From the NCBI RefSeq assembly GCF_006334915.2, contig NZ_VDMA02000034.1, forward strand, positions 1 through 64,000: DNA of 64,000 nucleotides, in the 5' to 3' direction. This document shows positions 54,979-62,188 of this stretch, one piece after another. Position numbers and translations under genes: made by a program. The notes below the pieces were generated by a model, which had not been told where the DNA came from, did no database searches, and saw only the letters and a list, made by a program, of their open reading frames with translations. Source of the stretch: Microbispora catharanthi. GTDB taxonomy: Bacteria; Actinomycetota; Actinomycetes; Streptosporangiales; Streptosporangiaceae. Numbering within the stretch: position 1 is the first letter of the stretch; every line of letters begins with the position of its first letter.

Positions 54979-55647
54979 ATGGCGGCGGATCCCGGTCTCG
55001 GGGAGAACCAGGCCACCCCCGCCTCGGGCGACGCGGAGTCGGCCGAGTGGCTGCGTACGCTCGGCGGCGCCGGAGTGGAGCGGGAGGCGGCCGTGGAACG
55101 GCTGCACGCGATCCTGCTGCGCGTCGCGGGCAACGAGGTGCGCAGGCGCGCCCCGCGATTGCGCCTCGCCGGACCCGAGCTGGACGACGTGGCTCACCAG
55201 GCCGCGGCCGACGCCCTGCTGGCCGTGATCGCGAAGCTCGGTGAGTTCCGCGGTGAGAGCCGGTTCACCACCTGGGCCTACAAGTTCGCCGTGCTGGAGG
55301 TGTCGGCCAAGCTCGGGCGCCACTTCTGGCGTGACCCGGGGGTGCGGCTGGAGGGTGAGGACTGGGAGCGCCTGCCGGACCGGTTCGGGTTCGACCCGGC
55401 CGAACGCTCCGAATGGCACGATCTGCTCGCCACGCTGCGCCGGGCCGTGGACGAGGAACTCACCGAACGGCAGCGCCAGATCTTCGTGGCGATCGTGCTC
55501 AAGGGCGTCCCGACGGACGCTCTGGCCGTCGAGCTGGACACGAACCGCAACGCCGTCTACAAGGCGATGTTCGACGCCAGGCGGAAGCTGCGCGCCGCGC
55601 TCGTCGCCCGAGGCTATCTGGATATCGGCACTTCGAGGCGGTCATGA
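54979..55647 (+). CDS. ECF sigma factor
   Basis: A 222-residue sigma factor: LDDVAHQAAADALLAVIAKL and ESRFTTWAYKFAVLEVSAKLG cover region 2, LTERQRQIFVAIVLKGVPTD and ALAVELDTNRNAVYKAMFDA region 4. TACCAT at 54966-54971 ends 7 nt before the ATG, so it is probably leaderless. Its stop overlaps the ATG of a zinc anti-sigma gene, a standard co-translated pair. Divergent from the peroxiredoxin, so a redox trigger through the zinc cysteines is plausible. Confidence 0.92.
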   Translation: MAADPGLGENQATPASGDAESAEWLRTLGGAGVEREAAVERLHAILLRVAGNEVRRRAPRLRLAGPELDDVAHQAAADALLAVIAKLGEFRGESRFTTWAYKFAVLEVSAKLGRHFWRDPGVRLEGEDWERLPDRFGFDPAERSEWHDLLATLRRAVDEELTERQRQIFVAIVLKGVPTDALAVELDTNRNAVYKAMFDARRKLRAALVARGYLDIGTSRRS

Positions 55648-55868
55648 ACGGCTGGGATGAGCTCGACCGGTTCCTGGGCACCGACCCGCGCGACGTGGGC
55701 TGTGAGAAGGCGATGGACCTGCTCCACGTGTACGTCGAACTCGTGACGCGGCACCCGGAGGCCGCACGGCGGCGATACCCGGGGATCGTCGCGCACCTGC
55801 GTGCCTGCGGCCCCTGCTCCGAGGATTTCGAGGGCCTGCTCGCCGCGGTGTCGGGCACCGCCGGCTAG
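55644..55868 (+). CDS. soluble zinc anti-sigma factor
   Basis: A 74-residue protein overlapping the sigma stop (ATGA). HLRACGPCSEDFEG gives the H-x3-C-x2-C zinc motif of ZAS proteins, preceded by CEKAMDLLHVYVELV, the sigma-binding helix. There is no membrane segment, so it is cytosolic, like RsrA/ChrR-type sensors; oxidation of the zinc cysteines would free the sigma factor (inference from the class). Confidence 0.85.
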   Translation: MNGWDELDRFLGTDPRDVGCEKAMDLLHVYVELVTRHPEAARRRYPGIVAHLRACGPCSEDFEGLLAAVSGTAG

Positions 55869-56012
55869 CGCGCGGCCGGCGCGGGCCGCCCTGCCGGTCA
55901 GCGCGGCCCCGCGCTGTCGGTCCCCACGGCTCGCGCCGGGCCGTTCAGGGAGCCCGCGACGCGTGGAGGCAGAGGCCGACCACGGTGTCGGCGTACGCGG
56001 CGTCCAGGGCTT

Positions 56013-56423
56013 CTAGCCGCGCCGGCGGCTCCCCCGGAGCCGCACGGCGATCATGGTGAGCGCCGTCACGAGGGCGATCAGGCCCAGCACGACGAGCAGG
56101 TTCCGCCCGTAGTCCAGCGGCAGGAGTGAGGAGTTGTCGGCCCGCCTGCCGATGCCCGCGACCATCGGCAGGGCGACGAGGGACAGCACGGCTGCGACGG
56201 TCAGCCCCGCCCGCACCGGAGACGGCTCGCGCAGCCTCCCCACGGCCACGCCGGCGAGCAGAACCAAGGGCACGAGCACTCCGTCGTGCGCCACGATCAG
56301 GCCGCCGAACCACAGGGCCCAGCCGAGCGGGTCGGTCAGACGAGCGTCCACGACCAGGCCGGCGACCCCGGCCACGACCAGTGCGCCGCCCAGGCCGTAC
56401 CCCAGCGAACGCCCCACGTTCAC
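56013..56423 (-). CDS. small four-helix membrane protein coupled to the Moco reductase
   Basis: About 136 residues with hydrophobic stretches near 5-25, 35-55, 72-90 and 105-125 (YGLGGALVVAGVAGLVV, VLVPLVLLAGVAVG, LVVLGLIALVTALTMIAV). GTG at 56423 overlaps the stop of the preceding reductase gene (GTGA), so translation is coupled. It may help anchor or supply electrons to that enzyme. No known family recognised. Confidence 0.75.
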   Translation of the reverse strand: MNVGRSLGYGLGGALVVAGVAGLVVDARLTDPLGWALWFGGLIVAHDGVLVPLVLLAGVAVGRLREPSPVRAGLTVAAVLSLVALPMVAGIGRRADNSSLLPLDYGRNLLVVLGLIALVTALTMIAVRLRGSRRRG

Positions 56424-57580
56424 GCCGCCACCACCTTCGACACCCACTTGGTCTGCAGCACACCCGGCCTGTTCGGCGCGATCAGCCGTACGGGGAAACC
56501 GTGGTCGGGCGCGAGCGGCGCGCCGTCGATCCGCAAAGCCAGCAGCGTGAGCGGGTCGTTCCAGTGCGGTGGCCGCACCTCGCTCGACCGGTATCCCCCG
56601 CCCCTCTCCAGCGACTCGACCGTGAGCACGGCGTCCGGCGCGACACCCGCCAGGGCGGCGAGGTCACGCAACCGGATGCCCGACCATTCGGCCTCGGCGC
56701 TCCAGCCCTCCACGCAGGCGATCGGCAGCCGGACGGTGTGCTGGGGGAGCCGCAGCAGGTCGTCGTACGCGAGGGCCAGCGGCGTGCGCACCGCGCCGGT
56801 CACGGTGAGCCGATATCCCGGATCGCGGATCACCGCGGTCACTCCCGCCGCCGCCGCGGACTTGTTGACCGGCAGGCCCTGCGGACCGGTATGCGGGTTG
56901 CGCGGCGCGAGCAGGGCGAGCCCGGAAAGCGGCGCGTACGTCTCGCCCACCGTGAACAGGACGGTGAGGCCCGACGCAGCGGCCACGGTGCCGAGGAAAC
57001 GCCGCCGCGTCGTGACCGCCTCCCGTGGCTCGACCTCTTCCCGCGTCCACAACTGCCTGCGCACCTTCGCCCATTCGTTCACGACGTGAATGACCAGGGC
57101 CCCGTACAGGAGGTATGCCGTCCAGTAGTGCGCGGCCGGAAAGGAGAACGGCCAGAGGTAGGCGTACGAGACGTTCAGCAATCCAGTTATCGACTGAAAC
57201 AGCGAAGCGCCGACGAGAACGAGCACGAGCGCGCGTTCCACGGCGTGCGAGAGCGACCGGAAGGGTGGCCACTGCCAGAGCTTGGGATAAACGGTCCAGA
57301 GTTTCGCGAGAAGCAGCGGAATCGTCGCCAGCCCGCCGATCACATGCAGGCCCTGCGTGACTCGGTAGAGCCCGACCGGCCGGGACGGCCACGCCAGCCG
57401 GCCGGGGGGATGCTGCATGAAGTGGCTGAACAGGCCGGTGGCGAAGGCGACGGTGAAGCTGATTCCGAGCCACAGGCCGAGCCGGGCGGCCACCCGTTCG
57501 GAGTGCAGCCCGCTGGTGAAGCGGCCGGGCACGCCCCGCATCAGCGTTTCGACGCGTTCCTTCACGGCGGAATCACGCAC
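56420..57580 (-). CDS. fused cytochrome b561-like / molybdopterin oxidoreductase
   Basis: A 386-residue protein that joins, in one chain, what MsrQ and MsrP do in two. Residues 30-175 hold four membrane helices with candidate heme ligands His53/His57 (FSHFMQHPPG), His79 (LHVIGG), His151 and His165 (VIHVVNEWAK). TTRRRFLGTVAAASG at 190-204 looks like an internal Tat signal plus helix. The sulfite oxidase-fold domain follows, with Cys289 (LPIACVEGWSAEAEW) as the molybdenum ligand. It should reduce an oxidised extracytoplasmic substrate using quinol electrons. GTG at 57580 with GAGGGT upstream. Confidence 0.87.
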   Translation of the reverse strand: MRDSAVKERVETLMRGVPGRFTSGLHSERVAARLGLWLGISFTVAFATGLFSHFMQHPPGRLAWPSRPVGLYRVTQGLHVIGGLATIPLLLAKLWTVYPKLWQWPPFRSLSHAVERALVLVLVGASLFQSITGLLNVSYAYLWPFSFPAAHYWTAYLLYGALVIHVVNEWAKVRRQLWTREEVEPREAVTTRRRFLGTVAAASGLTVLFTVGETYAPLSGLALLAPRNPHTGPQGLPVNKSAAAAGVTAVIRDPGYRLTVTGAVRTPLALAYDDLLRLPQHTVRLPIACVEGWSAEAEWSGIRLRDLAALAGVAPDAVLTVESLERGGGYRSSEVRPPHWNDPLTLLALRIDGAPLAPDHGFPVRLIAPNRPGVLQTKWVSKVVAA

Positions 57581-57748
57581 CCTCGTTTTCCCGGCACGGT
57601 GGCGAATCGAGATCCGCGCCGGGAAGGAAATTCACAAGCACATTCGCGACCATACCGCCACCCGGGCCCGCGAATGCTTACGGATCAATGACGGGCCGTT
57701 GGGAGAAAGCGGCGCGGAAACCACCGGATGCCCGCCGGACTGTCTGCA

Positions 57749-58417
57749 TCACTCACCGGAAGACGGATATCGACACGCCGCAAGGTCATCGGCAAGGTCC
57801 TGCAAGGTGAGCTCGGGATTCAGCGAACAGACCAACGCTTGCGTCAGCGGACGAAGGGCATAGACGTGTCGCACCGCATCGAGGTTGAGAGAGACTCCGT
57901 AATAGTCCTCGGCAAACCGCTGAAACGCCTCCGGCGACGGATCGACGAGCAGCTCGAAAAGGTGCGCGGCACCGTCCGGGTCGCTCTCGTCGTCCGGGTA
58001 TTCGATCTCTCCCACCTGCCAGCGACCAACGCCGGACTCACGCCACAGGCAGGCAGTCACGATCGGCATGCCGTCCTCGTCGCAGAACGCGGGCTCCTCC
58101 ACACAGTGGCGGAAGGCGTGAGGGACCGAATCGACCACCCCTGGCCACGGCCCGTCGTTCTCGTACGGGCTCATCACCGCCTCGTGATCGAAGCCGCGAA
58201 TGTACGCGCCTCCAGCTGAGAAGACGATGGAATACTCATCGCCCGAGCCGTTCCGCATTGAGGCCATCTCTTCTCCCGGCCCCCAGTTCGCGTCGAAGGA
58301 GTGGTAGCGGCTCTCCCAGTCCGGGCTCAGCACCGCTTCCAGTACCGCTAGAGAGCGGCACAGGTCGCGAAGCACTGGGACATCCGGCAATAGCCGGACT
58401 ACATCATGAGCAGTCAT
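57749..58417 (-). CDS. conserved actinobacterial protein of unknown function
   Basis: About 222 residues, acidic, no signal peptide. The core reads WESRYHSFDANWGPGEEMAS, MRNGSGDEYSIVFSAGGAYI, RGFDHEAVMSPYENDGPWPG, a pattern I recall from many actinobacterial proteins without function. The C-terminus is helical (PSPEAFQRFAEDYYGVSL). Start is most likely the ATG at 58417 (MTAHDVVRLLP); ATGs at 58426 and 58447 are possible. A SUKH-like immunity role has been suggested for similar folds, but nothing here shows it. Confidence 0.72.
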   Translation of the reverse strand: MTAHDVVRLLPDVPVLRDLCRSLAVLEAVLSPDWESRYHSFDANWGPGEEMASMRNGSGDEYSIVFSAGGAYIRGFDHEAVMSPYENDGPWPGVVDSVPHAFRHCVEEPAFCDEDGMPIVTACLWRESGVGRWQVGEIEYPDDESDPDGAAHLFELLVDPSPEAFQRFAEDYYGVSLNLDAVRHVYALRPLTQALVCSLNPELTLQDLADDLAACRYPSSGE

Positions 58418-58633
58418 GAGTCCCATCCAATCGGACGCCAGTGACATCCTCCGGTTCGTCCTCTCGCAGGAACCCGGTGTGGCAGTCACGGCAGCGGGAC
58501 TGCCTGCTTGCAAACGGGAGCCAGTCACAAGGTAGAGGGCTCCTCGCCCTGCGATTAGATTCGGCGCGGTGCATCCAGGCTGAGCGGTTCGGCTCGCTCG
58601 AGGCGTGGCAGTTCGCTTGCCCGGTGGGGGGAC

Positions 58634-58677
58634 GCAGCGGTCCGCCGGGGCTTGCGCCAGGACGGCCGGACCGCTGC
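58634..58677 (-). terminator. terminator after the two-module secreted gene
   Basis: GCAGCGGTCCG and CGGACCGCTGC form an 11-bp stem, 11 bp beyond the stop of the gene at 58688-59620. Confidence 0.65.
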
Positions 58678-58687
58678 GCCTGACGTT

Positions 58688-59620
58688 CTAGTCGGTGAGC
58701 AGGATGTCGTCCAGGCACAGCGTGTACGGCGCGTCCGCGCCGCCCACCTGGAACAACACCTGGGCCTCCCGGTCGGAGGTCTTGGCGGTGTTCTGGTAGG
58801 CGTAGGTCCTGGAGCCGGTGCCGACCTCGGGGTAGCCGTCCACGATCGCGGCGTGCGTCTCACCGCTGCCCTGGACCACTGACCTGATCTTCACCGTCCG
58901 CGTCGCCGACGCCTTGAAACTCAGCCGGTACGTCTTCCCGGCCTCCACGGCGATTCCGCTCTGCCCGATCATCGCGGCCCACACGTTGTCACCACCCGCG
59001 GGGACGTGAGCGCACAACCGCCCTCCCGTCGCCTCGATCGGGGTGTTCTTGGACGCCCACCAACCCTTGACCCCGTTGTCCAGCGAGCCGTTCACCACAC
59101 TCTGGTGCACGGGCACGAGGGACACATTGTCCAGGCACAACGTGTACGGCGCGTCCGCGCCGCCCACCTGGAACAACACCTGGGCCTCCGAGTCCGACAC
59201 TTTGGCCGTGGCCGCGTAGGTGAACTTCTTCGGGCTGCCGCCGACCTCGGGGTAGCCGTCCACGATCGCGGCGTGCGTCTCGCCGCTGCCCTGGACTACC
59301 GACCTGATCCTGGTCGTCTTCGTGGCGGTCGCCTCGAAGCTCAACTGGTAGGTCCGTCCAGCCTGGACCGCGACGCCGCTCTGCCCGATCATCGCAGCCC
59401 ACACGTTCTCACCCCCTGCGGGGACCTGGGCGCACAACCGACCGCCCGTCACGTTGATCGGGGTGTTCTTGGACGCCCACCAGCCCTTGACCCCGTTGTC
59501 CAGCGAGCCGTTGACCACGACGTCGCCGGCGGGCGCAGCGGCGTACGCGGGAGTCGCCGCCGCGGCCATTGCCGCAAAGGCGCCGACGGCGATGAGACGC
59601 ATCGAAAGAGGATTCCGCAT
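58688..59620 (-). CDS. secreted protein of two near-identical carbohydrate-binding-like modules
   Basis: 310 residues: signal peptide 1-28 (LIAVGAFAAMAAAATPAYAA), then two copies of a module of about 138 residues, each beginning VVNGSLDNGVKGWWASKNTP and ending ADAPYTLCLD(N/D). The layout (LDNG...W, ENVWAAMIGQSGV, YQLSFEATAT) matches CBM4/9-type beta sandwiches. There is no catalytic domain. The copies are also highly similar in DNA, so the duplication is recent or under conversion. ATG with AAGGAAG upstream. It may bind polysaccharide outside the cell. Confidence 0.85.
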   Translation of the reverse strand: MRNPLSMRLIAVGAFAAMAAAATPAYAAAPAGDVVVNGSLDNGVKGWWASKNTPINVTGGRLCAQVPAGGENVWAAMIGQSGVAVQAGRTYQLSFEATATKTTRIRSVVQGSGETHAAIVDGYPEVGGSPKKFTYAATAKVSDSEAQVLFQVGGADAPYTLCLDNVSLVPVHQSVVNGSLDNGVKGWWASKNTPIEATGGRLCAHVPAGGDNVWAAMIGQSGIAVEAGKTYRLSFKASATRTVKIRSVVQGSGETHAAIVDGYPEVGTGSRTYAYQNTAKTSDREAQVLFQVGGADAPYTLCLDDILLTD

Positions 59621-59636
59621 TCATACTTCCTTGCCT

Positions 59637-59659
59637 TGCTCCGGCCTTTGTCCGGAGCA
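59637..59659 (-). promoter_or_regulatory. hairpin in the leader of the two-module gene
   Basis: TGCTCCGG and CCGGAGCA form a perfect 8-bp stem with a 7-nt loop, about 17 nt before the ATG and directly before the ribosome site. It could control translation or be an operator. Confidence 0.45.
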
Positions 59660-60020
59660 GCGATCTTGACGACTAATCGAAGACTTGCATTTATCGCGAC
59701 ACGATGCCGCGCGTCCCTACGACGCGAGCCACACGCAGATTGCGAACCGCCTGAAACGACAGCGCCGCTACGCGAGTCACGCTATGGCGGAAGTTCCTCG
59801 GTTCATCCTCGTCGGATCCTCGTCGCGTCCTCGCTCGCACGAGCATTGGGCGATTGTCAGTAACTGAAGATCATGTTGTGTGATGCCGACATGGCCCCAC
59901 GCCCGAAGGACCAGGTCAGAGACTGATTCCCGACCTGGGCCTTATTGAGCCTTTCCCGGTGACCGTTGATCACGCTGGGTAGGAGGCCAGGGCCGTGGTC
60001 AACGTCGCGCTCTCCTGACG
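59660..60020. other. gene-poor region, lower GC
   Basis: About 360 bases without a gene I can support. A 63-codon minus-strand frame (59857-60048) overlaps the metallopeptidase 3' end and lacks a ribosome site. No transposon ends or tRNA were found. Confidence 0.5.
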
Positions 60021-61379
60021 TCACATCCTGTGCAGGAATGCGGTCCACTGCTGCCAGAACAGGGAGCTCCTCGTGGTGACGAACGCGTCCCTCTGCAGTT
60101 TGAGGCGGTACAGCGCGTCGAAGAGCGCGTCGCTGCCCTGCATGTTGCCGAAACTCGCCCTCGACACCAGCTCCACGTACACCTTGAGCGCGGTCGCGTG
60201 GCCCTTGGCCTCGGCGATGAACTGGAACAGCGACCAGCCCAGCGAGTAGTTGAACGAGCGGTACTTGTCATCGTAGAAGTGCTCGTTGTTGGGCAGGTCC
60301 GCGCGCAGCAGGCCCTTGGCCAGGCCGTCACGGATCACCCACCTGTCGCCAGCCGCCGGGGTCCCGCGGTTCTCAATGTAGCGGGCGAAGCCCTCGACGG
60401 CCCACCGGGGCGCGGACAGGCTCAGCCCCGTGCCTGCGGCACCGCTTACCGGGCCGAGCTCGATGTCGATCGGCTGCACCGCCGTACTGATCGCGTGGGT
60501 GATCTCGTGCTTCATCACCCCCAGCGGATTGTCCGCCTTGATGGCGATCTCCATGTTGACCACGACGCGCGAGCCCACGTAGTGGCCCGTGACATCGATC
60601 TTGTCGGTGGTGGCGCCGTACAGGGGGATCTCCACGCCCTCCGACCAGCTGGGCGTGCCCGCGCCGAACCACTTCTTGTAGCTGGCGGGCCTGCGGGTCA
60701 GGAACAGGGCGAAGCCGGAGGGTGCCGGGTTGCTCAGCCAGTCGCGGCGCACCTCGGCGCTGGCCCTGGTGGCGACCTTGACGTAGGTGTCGAAGTCGGG
60801 CACCGACCCATCCGTGGCCAGCACCACGTCCCCGCGCTTGGCGACGGTCAGCGGGGTCAGCTCCCACGGCGAGTCGTAGGTCGCCCTGTAGTCGTCGGTG
60901 TCGGGCCCGACGTCGATCAGCATGTACCGCCCGTTCATCATCGCGAACAGGTAAATGAAATCGCTGGCGCTGCTGGCCTTGTCGACCCCGGCCATCTTGG
61001 AGAGCATGCGGACCTTGAAGCCGTCGACGTTCTGCGGCAACGTCTTGGTGTGGCGCTGGGGCTCGGCGACCAGCGGGCCGCTGCCAGGTCCGCTGGACAG
61101 CTGCAGGGTTTCCCACTTGAACTTGCGCAGATTTGCGAAGTGCAGCTTCTGGCTCGCCATCAGCGCGGCGTTGGACGTGTCGACGTCCGCGAGCCAGGCC
61201 TGCTCGTCATGGGAGCGCAGCGCAGCGTTGCGGCGCTCGACGAAGCGCTTGACGTCGGCCTGCATGTCCGTGGCGTCGCGCGTCTTCTCCACCCCTGTCA
61301 GAACGCCGGGCAGGCGGCACCCGCTCAGCAGGAACACCGATCCGGTGAACGTGAACAGGGCACGACGGCGTGTCAGCAC
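60021..61379 (-). CDS. lipoprotein zinc metallopeptidase (gluzincin-like)
   Basis: 452 residues. The signal peptide RRRALFTFTGSVFLLSGC ends in a lipobox Cys near residue 20, so it is tethered to the outer face of the membrane. A domain of about 170 residues follows, then the catalytic part with VMKHEITHAIS (His291, Glu292, His295) and WAVEGFARYIENRG, the downstream Glu of MA-clan peptidases. GTG at 61379 after GGAGGAAGG. It overlaps the pseudo-subtilase gene by 7 bp and is translated after it. Confidence 0.85.
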   Translation of the reverse strand: MLTRRRALFTFTGSVFLLSGCRLPGVLTGVEKTRDATDMQADVKRFVERRNAALRSHDEQAWLADVDTSNAALMASQKLHFANLRKFKWETLQLSSGPGSGPLVAEPQRHTKTLPQNVDGFKVRMLSKMAGVDKASSASDFIYLFAMMNGRYMLIDVGPDTDDYRATYDSPWELTPLTVAKRGDVVLATDGSVPDFDTYVKVATRASAEVRRDWLSNPAPSGFALFLTRRPASYKKWFGAGTPSWSEGVEIPLYGATTDKIDVTGHYVGSRVVVNMEIAIKADNPLGVMKHEITHAISTAVQPIDIELGPVSGAAGTGLSLSAPRWAVEGFARYIENRGTPAAGDRWVIRDGLAKGLLRADLPNNEHFYDDKYRSFNYSLGWSLFQFIAEAKGHATALKVYVELVSRASFGNMQGSDALFDALYRLKLQRDAFVTTRSSLFWQQWTAFLHRM

Positions 61380-62014
61380 GTAGACCTTCCTCCATGGACG
61401 CTGATGGTCGGGCAGTACGGTGCGGCGGCCGCCCGGTCGGGTGCGGCGCGAGCCGCGGCCTGTACCGCGGCCCGGGCGTTGATCAGGCCGCGGCCCAGGA
61501 AGACGGTGTAACCCCGCGCGGGCTTGACGGCCGTCTCGACGAGGACGCGGCGCACCTGACGCGGGCTCAGGCCGGGAGCGCGGGACATCATCAGGGCCAC
61601 CGTCCCCGCGGCGAGCGCGTAGGCCGGAGAGGTGCCGTCCACCAGCTGGTACCCGCCCGTGTTCGAGGCGCTGTATATGTCGACGCCCGGAGCGGCGATC
61701 GTGGTGTACGAGTGCACCTGCGAGAAATCCGCCCGCCTCCCGTCCGGCCTCATCGCGGCGACACCCTTGTCCACGGCGTGGTGCGCGATCAAGCCGCCAC
61801 CGGCCAGGACGGCCAGCTTGCCCAGGCAGAGGGCGATGACACCCATCACGACGCGCCACGCCTTCCTCCTCTCCCGGGGCGGAGGGGGCGCGCCGGGCCG
61901 GGACATGCCGGGCGGGTACATGCCGGGCGGGGGCTCGGCGGCCTGCGATGGCGGTCCCGGCCAGGGCTGCGGGTATCCCTGCACGGGCGGGCGCCCTTGC
62001 GAGGGGTGGACCAT
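61373..62014 (-). CDS. membrane-anchored degenerate subtilase (Ser subdomain only)
   Basis: 213 residues. Residues 1-48 are Pro/Gly-rich and cytosolic (PPGMYPPGMSRPGAPPPP), a helix spans about 52-78 (VVMGVIALCLGKLAVLAGGG), and the outside part matches only the last third of a peptidase S8 domain: TTIAAPGVDIYSAS, GTSPAYALAAGTVALMMSRA, then LSPRQVRRVLVETAVKPA. Ser129 is kept, but the GTSMA motif reads GTSPA, and the catalytic Asp and His subdomains are absent. It resembles the end of a mycosin/type VII subtilase but cannot be an active protease. ATG at 62014 with AGGAG 7 nt upstream; coupled to the metallopeptidase. Confidence 0.78.
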   Translation of the reverse strand: MVHPSQGRPPVQGYPQPWPGPPSQAAEPPPGMYPPGMSRPGAPPPPRERRKAWRVVMGVIALCLGKLAVLAGGGLIAHHAVDKGVAAMRPDGRRADFSQVHSYTTIAAPGVDIYSASNTGGYQLVDGTSPAYALAAGTVALMMSRAPGLSPRQVRRVLVETAVKPARGYTVFLGRGLINARAAVQAAARAAPDRAAAAPYCPTISVHGGRSTC

Positions 62015-62188
62015 CGTGGGCTCCTGTCCGATCACGGTGACGACCGGTGAGGGGCTGTCCCCCACCGGGTCCCTGACGCTAGGACGGCCTGTCCTCGATC
62101 CGCCCTCATCCGCTCCTCGAACCGGTCTCGCCGGCGCATCCCTCCGGGTGTCTACACTGACGCTCGCGGATCAAGGGGGGAACGCGTG

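Noticed and set aside
58404-58574. Minus-strand frame with CDWLPFASRQSRCRDCHTGF and C-terminal DCS, possibly a small zinc protein
   Set aside because: It overlaps the next gene's start and has no ribosome site; the longer version would be coded through a terminator. The Cys pattern is suggestive but not enough.
59857-60048. 63-codon minus-strand frame ending in a Ser/Gly/Trp-rich tail, considered as a peptide precursor
   Set aside because: No ribosome site, no modifying enzymes nearby, and it overlaps the metallopeptidase 3' end.
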